In this document: piece after piece, positions 35,482 through 44,564 of the stretch | Layout: each line of letters starts with the position of its first letter | How positions within the stretch are numbered: the stretch's first letter is position 1 | DNA from: G963674685 sp963674685 | GTDB taxonomy: Bacteria; Lernaellota; Lernaellaia; JACKCT01 | Length of the DNA stretch: 64,000 bases | NCBI GenBank assembly: GCA_963674685.2 | Contig: CAXXWT010000007.1 | Span: forward strand, 906,633 to 970,632 | Direction of reading: 5' to 3' | Program-made: the position numbers and the translations under genes | The notes under the pieces: generated by a model | The model's database searches: none | What the model saw: the letters and a program-made list of their open reading frames with translations, nothing else | What the model was told of the DNA's origin: nothing

Positions 35482-37236
35482 TCACCACTCCAGACTCAAA
35501 TTTTTTACGCTCATGCGGCCGTCATCGAATTGTTTGATGTCGCCGGCGATGATCCGGCACGGTTTATCGGCGCATTGATCCGTTTTCCAGCGCGTGCGAA
35601 GCGCGGGCTTGCCGGGAACGCCGGCGGTTTGCGCGATGATTTCCTGCTCTTTTACGAGGCGCACCACGCTGCCGGCGCCTCCTTCGATGTCGAAACTGAC
35701 CGTTTTGCAGAAATCCGGCAGCGCCGGCGAGATGAAAGAATTGTCCTGAAAAATCCAGCCCTTGGGGACGCCTTGATCGAATTGAATGACCTGTATGAAA
35801 CTCACCGGCGTCATAATGAAAATGGGATAGATGACCGCTCCGGTCAGTGTTTTTGGAGGGCTTGGCAGTTGGCTCGTCACCTTGTAGCGGCGCATGATCC
35901 GGCTGCTGAAAAGATCGAAGGGCGGCGTCAGGTCGACGATGATGCGGTCGAACTCGGTATTGTCGATCATCTCCACGAGCTTCGCCGGAGGCTGCCGGTC
36001 GGCTTTTTGCGCTTCGGCGATGAACATTCCCTTGGGATACGTGGGCTTGCCGGCCAGCCATGAATAATAGGAATGATCCAGCAGATATGTCTTTCCCTCG
36101 TCTTCGCTCAAACTTTGAATGAGCCTTGCGCCGTTTTCCTGCATGGCTTTGCCCGGGATTTGGCCTGCCGGATTGAATATCAGGATAGCAGCCTGGAAGA
36201 TCATCAGGAGCCGTACGAAGGATTTATCCGCCGGCGCCGCCAGCACGCACAAACCGGAAAACAGCGGGATAAAGTCGTTGAAATTATAACCCACCTTGGC
36301 CCAGGGAAGGAGCGCGGCGGGCATGCACGCCGCCAAATATAAAAGCCAGGGCAGGCTCTTCGATACGCCCCCGCCGTTTTTTGCGGAAAAAGTTGCGGCG
36401 CAGACAAGAATCAACGGCCAGGAGCATTTGAACCATGGCCAGGGGTTGAAAAACCGCTGCCAGGATATTTCGTGGGCTGATCCCATGGCCAAAGTGAAAA
36501 AGGTGAACTGCCCGTCGGTTTTGAAATGATAAGCCAGGCCGATGAGTATGATGGTCGCCAGGCATATCGAGCCGAAGATAAAGCCCCGTTTGAAATTGCG
36601 GGTCATGAGATACACGGAAGCCGCGCCGGCGAAAAATATTCCGAGTTGTTTCGTGTAAGTCGCCGCGACGAGCAATGCGCCGCCGAGAATCAATCGCCAT
36701 ATCCCGGATTTTTCCGCCGAGAGGATATAGAAAGCTCCCAGGGCGAAGAGCATGAACACCATGTCCACGCGCGCCAGATCGTACCAATATCCCGAGGCGC
36801 TAAAGAAACACAGGAACAATAATCCCGCAGCGGCGGCGTGGGACTTTTTGGCGCCGTATCTTTTGGCGACGGCCGCCGTCAGAGCGGCGATACCGCAGGC
36901 GCACAGGGTTGAGACCAGGCGCATCACCCAGAGTTTTTTCCCCAGGACCAGCATGGCCAGAGCATTGACCCAGTAATACATGGGAACGTAGAGAACGGGC
37001 ACGAAACTCGGATCGACGTCGGGAGAAGGATATAAAGTTTTGCCGTCCAGCACGCGCAATGACGCCAGGAAAAGATCGCCCTCTTCGAATTCGATTTCAT
37101 AAGGATAAAACATTCGCGACAGGGCGACATAAAGAAACAGCGCCGCCACGCATGCCGTCAGCAATAGACTCGCTCGGCGCAAAAAGAGCGCCATGGATTC
37201 GGATTGGTTGAACTTGTCTTCAATGGAATTTATCAT
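35482..37236 (-). CDS. GT-C-like membrane protein, paralog A
   Basis: 584 residues from the ATG at 37236 (the frame is open to a TTG at 37245; neither has a strong ribosome site). About ten transmembrane helices, then a ~190-residue soluble domain with a lectin-like beta pattern at the end. The first loop reads YPYEIEFEEGDLFLASLRVLDGKTLYPSP and a later loop WYDLARVDMVFMLF; acidic residues there are candidates for the GT-C active site. It is closely similar, motif by motif, to the adjacent upstream gene (paralog B), implying tandem duplication. Likely in one minus-strand operon with it. Substrate unknown. Confidence 0.7.
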   Translation of the reverse strand: MINSIEDKFNQSESMALFLRRASLLLTACVAALFLYVALSRMFYPYEIEFEEGDLFLASLRVLDGKTLYPSPDVDPSFVPVLYVPMYYWVNALAMLVLGKKLWVMRLVSTLCACGIAALTAAVAKRYGAKKSHAAAAGLLFLCFFSASGYWYDLARVDMVFMLFALGAFYILSAEKSGIWRLILGGALLVAATYTKQLGIFFAGAASVYLMTRNFKRGFIFGSICLATIILIGLAYHFKTDGQFTFFTLAMGSAHEISWQRFFNPWPWFKCSWPLILVCAATFSAKNGGGVSKSLPWLLYLAACMPAALLPWAKVGYNFNDFIPLFSGLCVLAAPADKSFVRLLMIFQAAILIFNPAGQIPGKAMQENGARLIQSLSEDEGKTYLLDHSYYSWLAGKPTYPKGMFIAEAQKADRQPPAKLVEMIDNTEFDRIIVDLTPPFDLFSSRIMRRYKVTSQLPSPPKTLTGAVIYPIFIMTPVSFIQVIQFDQGVPKGWIFQDNSFISPALPDFCKTVSFDIEGGAGSVVRLVKEQEIIAQTAGVPGKPALRTRWKTDQCADKPCRIIAGDIKQFDDGRMSVKNLSLEW

Positions 37237-37312
37237 GTGATTCAATCTTCACTATGGAATTTGCCTCAACAGCCTCAGGTTTGTCAAAGCGATAACCCGC
37301 ATCGCCGCGGAC

Positions 37313-39091
37313 TTATTTTTCGAAAACAAGATTCGATAAAGCGGGTTTGCCGTCCGGCAATAAACCGGGCTTGCTCGTGACGATGTGGCAGGGCTTTTGC
37401 GCGCATGGGGATGCGTCCCAGCGAATGCGCGAAGGTTCTTCGTCGCCGGCGCCGGCCGTTTGCGCGACGATGTCATAGCCCGAGTAAAGGCGGATGATGG
37501 TGGGCGGCTTGCCGTTGCCGTCGATGGTGAACGATACGGACGCGCATTGCGGGGGCAGCGTGGGCGAAACCCATAATCCGTTATTGACCGTCCAGCCTTC
37601 GGGCAAACCGGCGTCGAAATCCCACGCGGCTAGTTCCTGCACGGGTGTGAGAACGTACCTCGGAATCATGCGCAGGCCTTTGAGTCTTTTGTCCGTGTAA
37701 TCCAGAGTTCCGGTTCTTTTGTATCGCGCCTGAATCAGGCGGTCGAATTCGGTCATGGGCTTGCGTGCGCCGGCCAGAATCTTTTCAAATTCCTGATTTC
37801 GAATCTTGTCCGCCAGAGCTTTCGGCGCCGGGCGGCCGGCCATTTCCGCTTCCGCCACGTACAGCGACTTGGGGTAGACCGGCTTTTTGGCCAGCCAGGA
37901 ATAATACGGATGATTTTCCACGTAGATTTCATTTTTTTCGGCGGCCAGGCCGGCGATGAATTTCGCGCCGATGTCCCTGGCCTCCGGCGGGGGTATGAAA
38001 TCCGCGGGATTGTAGATCAGCATGGCGGCCTGCGCGATGATCGCCAGGCGCGTCATCGGCGTATCGACAATGGCAAGAAGAATGCAAAAGGCCAGAAAAA
38101 TGGGAATGAAGTCGTTGACAAAGCCGCCGAATTTCGCCCAGGGAAGCAATCCCGCGGGTAGGCTTGCAACCAGATAGAGCAGCCATAAATGCAGGTTTCG
38201 ATTTTGCTTAAAAGGCTTTTTCGGAGCGAACGCGCCAACGAGCAGGGCGAATACGGCGGGAACGGCGAACTTGATCCACGGGCGGGGGTCCAGCAGGCGG
38301 TCTATAAACAGATGATGCGCCGAGCCCACCTTCATGATGAAAAATAGAAACTGGCCATCGGTTTTTGCGTTGTATATCAGTCCGATTATTGCAGCGGTCA
38401 GCGCGCACGCGGCTCCGAACACGAAACTGCGAAAGAAGGAAAACCTCAGCAAGTATAGACACGCCGCGGCCACGTAAAACACGCCGACCTGCTTGGTATA
38501 GACCGACAGGATGAACGCTGCGGCGGCGAGAATGTAATCCTTCATGCCCAGTTCGTCTTTATCCAGCACCACGAAAGCGCCGAGGCTCAGGGCGTAAAAT
38601 GTCATGTCCACGCGCGCCACGTCGTACCACTGACCGCTGACGGGATAAAAGGCCAGGAACAAAAGGCCGCAAGCGACGCCGTGTGTTTTCGTCGATCCGC
38701 CGCGCCTGGCGATCAGCGCGATCATGGCGCAAATCGAAAGCGCGGCCAGCGTGGAAACCAGGCGCGGAACCCAGATCGACGCGCCGAATATCCTGATAAA
38801 AAATCCGCAAATGTAATAATAAAGCGGCGCCAAAATCGTGGGGACCCAGAAAGGTTCGGTTTCCGGGGAAGGATAGAGAGTTTTGCCTTCGATGGTCCTA
38901 AGCGCCGCCAGGAAAGTTTCTCCTTCCTGAGTTTCGATTTCATACGGATAATTGATTCTGGAAACGGCCGTATAAAGAAATAAAACGGCGAGAAACGCGG
39001 CTGAGGCCAAAGCCAGACGCCGGACCATGATGTCGGTGCGGGGATTGCCGTTATAGGCGTCTTCAAAACGCCCGACGAGATTTTTCAGCAC
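37313..39091 (-). CDS. GT-C-like membrane protein, paralog B
   Basis: 592 residues. Shares with paralog A the segments YPYEIETQEGETFLAALRTIEGKTLYPSP, RLVSTLAALSICAMIALIARR, QWYDVARVDMTFYALSLGAF and YTKQVGVFYVAAACLYLLR in the same order. The C-terminal soluble part (WDFDAGLPEGWTVNNGLWVSP) is also similar. The start is GTG, with ggga eight bases upstream. The gene is 77 bp upstream of paralog A on the same strand. Probable polyprenyl-phosphate-sugar-dependent transferase in the inner membrane, by fold class only. Confidence 0.7.
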   Translation of the reverse strand: MLKNLVGRFEDAYNGNPRTDIMVRRLALASAAFLAVLFLYTAVSRINYPYEIETQEGETFLAALRTIEGKTLYPSPETEPFWVPTILAPLYYYICGFFIRIFGASIWVPRLVSTLAALSICAMIALIARRGGSTKTHGVACGLLFLAFYPVSGQWYDVARVDMTFYALSLGAFVVLDKDELGMKDYILAAAAFILSVYTKQVGVFYVAAACLYLLRFSFFRSFVFGAACALTAAIIGLIYNAKTDGQFLFFIMKVGSAHHLFIDRLLDPRPWIKFAVPAVFALLVGAFAPKKPFKQNRNLHLWLLYLVASLPAGLLPWAKFGGFVNDFIPIFLAFCILLAIVDTPMTRLAIIAQAAMLIYNPADFIPPPEARDIGAKFIAGLAAEKNEIYVENHPYYSWLAKKPVYPKSLYVAEAEMAGRPAPKALADKIRNQEFEKILAGARKPMTEFDRLIQARYKRTGTLDYTDKRLKGLRMIPRYVLTPVQELAAWDFDAGLPEGWTVNNGLWVSPTLPPQCASVSFTIDGNGKPPTIIRLYSGYDIVAQTAGAGDEEPSRIRWDASPCAQKPCHIVTSKPGLLPDGKPALSNLVFEK

Positions 39092-39221
39092 GTTGTTTTT
39101 CCCATGAATTGCATTCCGGCCTGCATCTACGCCGCTTATCCGTGCTAAAGGATTTTCGCCTTGCGCGCAAGATTATGAGTCCTATAATACCATTTCAACT
39201 TTCTTGGAAATAGGATGATCC

Positions 39222-40412
39222 ATGAAGAGAACTCGTCAATGGCTCGCAGCTAGAATCGTAATTATTTTAATTCTTGCCGCTTGGATGTTTATGGTATCAT
39301 GCAATGATGGTGACGATGAATCCGAAGGCAGAACCGCCGTGACTTTCGATGATGATAGCTCAGGAGATATGGACGACGACTCACCTCATGATGATGACAG
39401 CATGGATGACGACAGTCTGGATGATGATAGCCTGAATGATGATGCTGATGATGACAACGACGACGATGATAGTGAAGGATATGACGATTGGGATGAATCC
39501 TGGCAATGCGATTTGTGGGACGGGTGCGAATGCGCTTTGTACTACAGAGAATTTTTGGAAAAGGTCTCCGAGTACTCGCGTCCGATTTGCGAAGATGAGC
39601 TTTGGCGACAAATAGACGACGTACTAAGCGGGAATGTCTTACAGTTGGATGATCCCATTCCTGAAAATGAACTGCAAGAAAAACTAATCGATTTACTTAA
39701 CATTGGATTCCTACTCGAGGACATGGATGAAAATCCGCTTGAAAGCACTGTGTTGGAGGATGAAATCGATGAGAAATATCGATATCGTTATTTGGAGTTC
39801 AGCGACGAATGGATAGGCGAGTTTCAGGGGATTTTACTGACGCCGAAAACGGGAGGATCTCATCCGGTTGTTGTGGCGGTTCACGGGCATACTGACAATG
39901 CTAATTCCTTCATGAGCAATTACTATGGAAGTTTGTATCCCGAAAACGGTTATGCGATTCTCATGGTGACTGTTAGAGCCCGGTGTGCGGACCGATCGGA
40001 GCATGTCGCCACGCGTAAATTGCTTCTCGATGGTTTTAGCCTGATAGGATTGCGTGTGTATATGGCGCTCCAAAGCGCTGACTTTTTAAGGGGTCTTGAT
40101 GAAATAGATCCTGACGCGATTTTTCTGATTGGTCATTCCGCCGGTAGCATAGACGGAAACATTACGAGAATTATTGGGGGAAGCGACTATTTCCTCGCTT
40201 ATGTGAGTGATGAAACAAGCCAGAGTTATTGTAATCTTGGTATGAACGACAGTTTTATGGACGGTGTAGCACCAGCGATTTCCCCATACTCATTTCTTGT
40301 CAGCCCGGTGATGGAATATTCGGTATCCGTAATGCAACAACCCTATGGATATCCCGATGGCATCGGCAATGTGATTGATTTTTTTAATTCGAAATTGCTC
40401 GATAAACTATAA
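39222..40412 (+). CDS. Asp-rich lipoprotein with alpha/beta-hydrolase domain
   Basis: 396 residues. Signal peptide ending FMVSC, then ~75 residues of Asp/Ser/Asn repeats (DDDSLDDDSL), a short Cys-Trp segment (WQCDLWDGCECALYYREF), and an alpha/beta-hydrolase fold: PVVVAVHGHTDNANSF (oxyanion region), ENGYAILMVTVRAR, and the nucleophile elbow GHSAGS with Ser306. A late catalytic His is not obvious in the C-terminal ~60 residues, so activity is uncertain. Probably an outer-surface esterase or peptidase. It ends tail-to-tail with dapL, overlapping it by 6 nt. Confidence 0.75.
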   Translation: MKRTRQWLAARIVIILILAAWMFMVSCNDGDDESEGRTAVTFDDDSSGDMDDDSPHDDDSMDDDSLDDDSLNDDADDDNDDDDSEGYDDWDESWQCDLWDGCECALYYREFLEKVSEYSRPICEDELWRQIDDVLSGNVLQLDDPIPENELQEKLIDLLNIGFLLEDMDENPLESTVLEDEIDEKYRYRYLEFSDEWIGEFQGILLTPKTGGSHPVVVAVHGHTDNANSFMSNYYGSLYPENGYAILMVTVRARCADRSEHVATRKLLLDGFSLIGLRVYMALQSADFLRGLDEIDPDAIFLIGHSAGSIDGNITRIIGGSDYFLAYVSDETSQSYCNLGMNDSFMDGVAPAISPYSFLVSPVMEYSVSVMQQPYGYPDGIGNVIDFFNSKLLDKL

Positions 40413-41576
40413 AATTTCCGACACTCGTTTGAGGGCTTCCTCAAGCCGGTCTTCCGGCACCGTGAGGGCGATGCGCATCCATCCTTCACCCGTGTGTCCG
40501 AAGGCGCTTCCCGGCGTCAGCACGACTCCCGTGGTCGACAGGACTCTGGCGGCGAACTCGGCGCTGCTTTCTTTGGTCGGGGTTTGAAACCAGACGTAAA
40601 AGGTGGCGTCGCTTTTCAAGTACTTGATCAGCATTTCGTCGAGAAGCTGCTCGCAGCGCTTTCTGCGGCTGCCGAATATTTTGTAATTTTTCAGCACCGC
40701 GGGATCGTCGTAACGGTTCAGCGCCTCGATGGCCGCCATCTGCACGGCGTCGAAAGCTCCCGAGTCCACGTTGGTTTTAATCTTGCCCAGGCCGCCGACG
40801 TGATGCGCGTTTCCCGCGACGAAAGCGATCCTCCAGCCGGTCATGTTGAAAGTTTTGGAAAGGCTGTGCATCTCGACGGCCACGTCTTTGGCGCCGTCGA
40901 TTTCGAAAATGGAAACGGGCTTGTCTTTCCCGAACGCCAGTTCCGTATACGCGCAGTCGTGCACGAGCAGAATCTCGTTATCCCGGCAATAGGCCACGGC
41001 GTCGGCCAGAAACTCCTTCGAGGCCACGGCGCCTGTAGGATTGTTCGGGTAATTCAAAAACATCATTTTTGCAAGCCTCGCCACGTCATCGGGAATCGCT
41101 TCGAAATCCGGCGTAAAATTGAAATCCGGGACCAGGGGCATCCTGTGGACTTTTCCGCCGGCGAATCCCGTCGCCACGGAATACACCGGGTAGGCCGGAT
41201 CGGGGCAAAGAACGTAATCCCCGGGATCGACGAAGGCCAGAGGAATATGCGCGATGCCTTCCTTGCTGCCGATAAGGGCCACGATTTCCGAGGCGGGATC
41301 GAATGAAACGCCGAAACGCTTGTTGAAAAAATTCGCCGCCGCTTTTCTGAAGTCCGCCCGACCCGCGTAATCCGGGTAACGATGCGTCGCCGGATCCTCG
41401 ACGGCCTTTTGCAGGGCCTTGACGATGAAATCCGGCGTCGGCAGATCCGGATCGCCGATCCCGAGGCTGATGATGTCCTTGCCTTCGGCTTTTGCTTTCG
41501 CGCGGGCCTTGTCGATGGCGGCGAAAGGGTAAGGGGCCAGATTCTCGACTCGCTCGGCATATTTCACGTGACTCAT
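40407..41576 (-). CDS. dapL: LL-diaminopimelate aminotransferase (class I/II PLP aminotransferase)
   Basis: 389 residues. Converts tetrahydrodipicolinate to LL-DAP in one step with glutamate, bypassing the succinylase or acetylase branch. Fold-type I PLP enzyme: LGIGDPDLPTPDFI, YPDYAGRADFRKAAANFF, LNYPNNPTGAVA, VHDCAYTEL and the PLP lysine in SLSKTFNMTGWRI (Lys241). The spacing fits DapL/AlaT-like members; substrate is supported by the lysAC and dapA genes in the same window, but other aminotransferases of this clade look alike. The ATG at 41576 is preceded by gaggag; the frame is open nine codons earlier. Confidence 0.8.
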   Translation of the reverse strand: MSHVKYAERVENLAPYPFAAIDKARAKAKAEGKDIISLGIGDPDLPTPDFIVKALQKAVEDPATHRYPDYAGRADFRKAAANFFNKRFGVSFDPASEIVALIGSKEGIAHIPLAFVDPGDYVLCPDPAYPVYSVATGFAGGKVHRMPLVPDFNFTPDFEAIPDDVARLAKMMFLNYPNNPTGAVASKEFLADAVAYCRDNEILLVHDCAYTELAFGKDKPVSIFEIDGAKDVAVEMHSLSKTFNMTGWRIAFVAGNAHHVGGLGKIKTNVDSGAFDAVQMAAIEALNRYDDPAVLKNYKIFGSRRKRCEQLLDEMLIKYLKSDATFYVWFQTPTKESSAEFAARVLSTTGVVLTPGSAFGHTGEGWMRIALTVPEDRLEEALKRVSEIL

Positions 41577-41763
41577 CCAATTCTCCTCATCATGCAAATC
41601 CACGATTTATTTTTCATCCATCAGCTATAGCCGGGCATTATAACGGAATGATTTGAAATTTGCAGGGGATGGCGGCTGTATCGAATTTTTCTTTTACCGC
41701 CGCTTGTATTGAAGTGCGCTTCTTTGTGTTTTACAAAGATGGGCGCCGAGGAGCTCGAAATTC

Positions 41764-42783
41764 ATGAAGCAAAGAATCAGCAAAATACGCATGATTGCAT
41801 ACGCCGCCGTCGCGGTGACGGCTGCGATTTTGACGGCGGAAGTCGGTGTGCGGATCCTGGTTCCCGACAGCGGCGGCTTTGAATTGAACCATAAATACTG
41901 GATGCTTGCGCGGCATACCAACCTCTACGGTCAATACGACGCCGCCGACATTGTCGAATTCGAAGATTTTAATATCAATATACAAAAGAAGCCGGGCGAA
42001 AAGCGCGTGATTTGCCTGGGAAGCTCCAGCACCTACGGCGCAGGCCTTAAAGACAGGAGAAGAGCTTTTCCGCAACTCCTGAACGAGATGATTCCCGAGG
42101 CCACGGTGATCAACGGCGGCTGGGGCGGTTACAACAGCTATGAGCTATGGATCTATCTGTCGGAAGTTCTGGTGCGCCTCGATCCGGATGTCGTCCTTTT
42201 CTATTACGGCGGCAATGAATGCTCCGAGCAGTCAGCGAAAGAGTACTATCCCAAAGTGAAGAAGATCGTCGCCCGGATGAAGAGCCGGGGCCGGAATCAT
42301 TTCGATGATTTGGAGGACGCCGTAGCCTACGGCACGGCGAATCCCGTTGCCCTTAGGGCCTGGTCCGTTTTCAGGAAAAGCCGTCTTTTTTTATTGCTGA
42401 GGAATCGGATTATCCGGAAGCGGTATGAACAGGAAATGAGATTGGCGAAATACCGCAATCTCGAAGAATGCCTGACCATGATCAAGCCCACGACCGCGGG
42501 AATATTCAAAAATATGGTGAAGCTGAGTCAGAAAAACAATTTTGAACTCATCTTCGCTTCCGAAATCGCATCATGTTCACAGCATGCGAATGAGGCCATT
42601 TCCGATCTCATGAATATTTTTTGTGAATACACGGAAGCGCAGTGCGTTGACGCCCTGGATGCTCTCGACCTCCGGAAAGACCCCGGTATTTTCCTGGACA
42701 CCACGCATTTGACGCCCAAGGGTCACAAGATACTGGCCGAATTGCTGAAGCCTGTCATCTTGCGGGCCTTGAAATTGCCTTAA
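41764..42783 (+). CDS. SGNH/GDSL-type hydrolase, membrane-anchored
   Basis: 339 residues. N-terminal hydrophobic anchor (~10-30), then an SGNH fold: GSSSTYGAG (catalytic Ser block), GGWGGYNSYE, the YYGGNE block (Asn) and DTTHLTPKGHKILAE with the catalytic Asp-x-x-His-type pair. These enzymes deacylate or acylate extracytoplasmic sugars and peptidoglycan, among other roles. gaggagc lies nine bases before the ATG. It is followed by two more plus-strand genes (42898, 43639), but spacing over 100 bp leaves operon membership open. Confidence 0.8.
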   Translation: MKQRISKIRMIAYAAVAVTAAILTAEVGVRILVPDSGGFELNHKYWMLARHTNLYGQYDAADIVEFEDFNINIQKKPGEKRVICLGSSSTYGAGLKDRRRAFPQLLNEMIPEATVINGGWGGYNSYELWIYLSEVLVRLDPDVVLFYYGGNECSEQSAKEYYPKVKKIVARMKSRGRNHFDDLEDAVAYGTANPVALRAWSVFRKSRLFLLLRNRIIRKRYEQEMRLAKYRNLEECLTMIKPTTAGIFKNMVKLSQKNNFELIFASEIASCSQHANEAISDLMNIFCEYTEAQCVDALDALDLRKDPGIFLDTTHLTPKGHKILAELLKPVILRALKLP

Positions 42784-42897
42784 AAACGCCTCGGAATGAT
42801 TTGAATTATCCAAGAGGTTTACAGCCCCATTCCAATTGGCTAAAAACGTCTGACGCGAATTCAGCTCAAGTTTTTTTAATAAAGGAGGATTTCAACA

Positions 42898-43530
42898 ATG
42901 CGCAAAACGCTATGGCTTATCACGGCTGCGCTGGTTCTTTCCCTTTTTGTCTACTCCGGCGTCGGCGCATCCCCAAATTTTGTGCCGCTTCCCGATATTT
43001 CCAAATACTTGTCGCCCGATAACTTGAAAACGCTCGAGGCGGGCGATGTCGTCAAGGAAAATATCATGAACACCGGCGCCGACGGCGGCGATTCCGGCCG
43101 CGGCGTGGGGCTGATTCTGATCAATGCGCCGAAAGATAAAATCATGAGCGTCCTGCAGGATTACAGCACCTATCCAAAGTGGATGCCCAATACCAAAAAG
43201 ACGAAAGTATTATCCAAAACCCCCACCAGCTCTTCCGTCGAATTTGAACTTTCCATCCTCGGAAATCAGGTTTACTACACGGTTATACACAAAGTGGATA
43301 AGAATAAAGGCTCGATCCAATGGCGGATGGATGATTCCAAGCCCAAGAAAAACGTCAAGGATTCCGTCGGAGCATGGGTGCTCAAAGCCCATGGCGCGGG
43401 GACCATCGTGGCCTATACCGTCGAGGTGGATACGGGCGTGTCCGTTCCGAAATTCATTCAGAGTTGGCTGTCGAATTCGAGTATCAAAAAAGTACTTAAG
43501 GCGGTGAAAGAGCAGGTCGAGGGCAAGTAA
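42898..43530 (+). CDS. Secreted SRPBCC/START-like protein
   Basis: 210 residues. Cleavable signal peptide (~1-24, ending GVGA). The rest is a helix-grip (polyketide cyclase/START) fold: LILINAPKDKIMSVLQDYSTYPKWMPNTKKTKVLSKT, then VEFELSILGNQVYYTVIHKVD, WRMDD, and a C-terminal long helix (FIQSWLSNSSIKKVLKAVKEQ). Such domains bind hydrophobic ligands. Very strong ribosome site aaaggagg. A periplasmic lipid-binding role is an inference. No obvious partner, although the next gene is also of unknown function on the same strand. Confidence 0.75.
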   Translation: MRKTLWLITAALVLSLFVYSGVGASPNFVPLPDISKYLSPDNLKTLEAGDVVKENIMNTGADGGDSGRGVGLILINAPKDKIMSVLQDYSTYPKWMPNTKKTKVLSKTPTSSSVEFELSILGNQVYYTVIHKVDKNKGSIQWRMDDSKPKKNVKDSVGAWVLKAHGAGTIVAYTVEVDTGVSVPKFIQSWLSNSSIKKVLKAVKEQVEGK

Positions 43531-43638
43531 GCGGATTAACACGTTGCGTCATTTTTTACTTGAAATCCATGAGTAATCCGTTAAGATGTGTTCGACGCGG
43601 GACATTTGCGGTCCCGCCAAGAAAAATAAGGAGGGGAA

Positions 43639-44223
43639 ATGCTTCTTGAATCCGCCCTCACACCCGTCAGCCGCGTCGCCGGCGCTTACGCCAGCATAGC
43701 CAACGCGATCAACATCGGCGCATTGAAGAAAGTCGGTCTGCTGAAGGAAGGCTCCCTGGTTTTCGAAGAAACTCTGGGCTCGCCGGAAGAAAACAACCAC
43801 AGGCTGGACAACGGCAAAGCCGTTCCCTATCTGTTTCGCATCCGGGCCGTCGGAGACCTGATGGGCCTTTTGGATCCCACCAACGAGGAACAGTTTCTGA
43901 CCTGGGAGATCGGCGAGAACAGTTACGTCACGCTCCCGGGCGTCGCGGAAAGCAGCACGATTTATCGAGGAACGGTAAAAATCATCCCGTTTGAAAAAAT
44001 CAAGTATTCCTTCGAATTTTCCGGATACGACGGAACCTCCTATTCCTACCGGGGCGAAAAGGACATCGGCGATATGCATCTGCTGGGGGGCTTCGCAACA
44101 GTCAAAGGCGTCGTCCGCAACGATGAAACCGGCGAAATTCTCCTGGAGTCCAAGGTATTTTCCGGAACCAAAGGCGGGATCGGCTCGATTTTATCCGTAC
44201 TGAAGAGCTGCTGTTTTATATAG
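43639..44223 (+). CDS. Conserved-looking protein of unknown function
   Basis: 194 residues, no signal peptide or membrane helix. The N-terminal helix ALTPVSRVAGAYASIANAINIGALKKVG is amphipathic; the rest is beta-rich (YLFRIRAVGDLMGLLDP, TIYRGTVKIIPFEKIKYSFEFSGYDGTSYSYRGEKDIGDMHLLGGFATVKG), and the C-terminus is CCFI. It has a good ribosome site (aaggagggg) and sits 108 bp after the SRPBCC gene, so the two may be a unit. I do not recognise the family. The beta-rich central part could be another lipid- or ligand-binding barrel. Confidence 0.6.
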   Translation: MLLESALTPVSRVAGAYASIANAINIGALKKVGLLKEGSLVFEETLGSPEENNHRLDNGKAVPYLFRIRAVGDLMGLLDPTNEEQFLTWEIGENSYVTLPGVAESSTIYRGTVKIIPFEKIKYSFEFSGYDGTSYSYRGEKDIGDMHLLGGFATVKGVVRNDETGEILLESKVFSGTKGGIGSILSVLKSCCFI

Positions 44224-44564
44224 TGGTTAGTGGTTTAACCGCTTGTAAAAATACGAATTCGATGCACACCCGCTCGCTCATTCGCCTTCGCTGACGCTCC
44301 GCCGAACTTTGCCGCTCGCGGCTCTGTTTTGACGTGTGCTTTGGCAAAATCGAAAACTGAGCCGCGAATGGCAAACATGCCGAAAGCTTGGCTTGAGGCA
44401 TGTGAGTGAGCGGGTGTCGATTCGGCATTAGTAAAAAAATACGACTTTGTATAAGGCGCATGAATAACCAATCAACAGTTTTGCAAGTGGCCAGGTTTGT
44501 GGCTGTAGGCGTTTATCGGCCCGAGGCCCGATACCCGTAAAACCCGAGACCTGTTCGCCCGGCT
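44224..44564. other. Intergenic region with palindromic repeat copy 4
   Basis: No supported ORF. Most of the stretch is the complete palindromic repeat (44267-44416). It starts agtggttagtggttt, a phrase also near 16632 (agtggttagtgatta), so the shared block may extend beyond the arms. Near 44520-44550 are cccgaggcccgatacccg-like short repeats, again resembling those near 16.94 and 63.35 kb. Confidence 0.45.
44267..44416. repeat. Palindromic repeat family, complete (copy 4)
   Basis: Two arms of exactly 58 nt (44267-44324 and 44359-44416) in inverted orientation, spacer 34 nt. The outer 10 nt (cacccgctcg / tgagcgggtg) and inner 8 nt (cggctc side) pair almost perfectly; the central 20 nt of the arms diverge. 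This is the reference copy for the arms at 5611-5668 and 11435-11491 and for the two-arm copy at 16702-16838. Confidence 0.7.

Noticed and set aside
43532..43580. cggatta/taatccg inverted repeat as terminator
   Set aside because: Only 7 bp with a 35-nt loop and no T-run after it.
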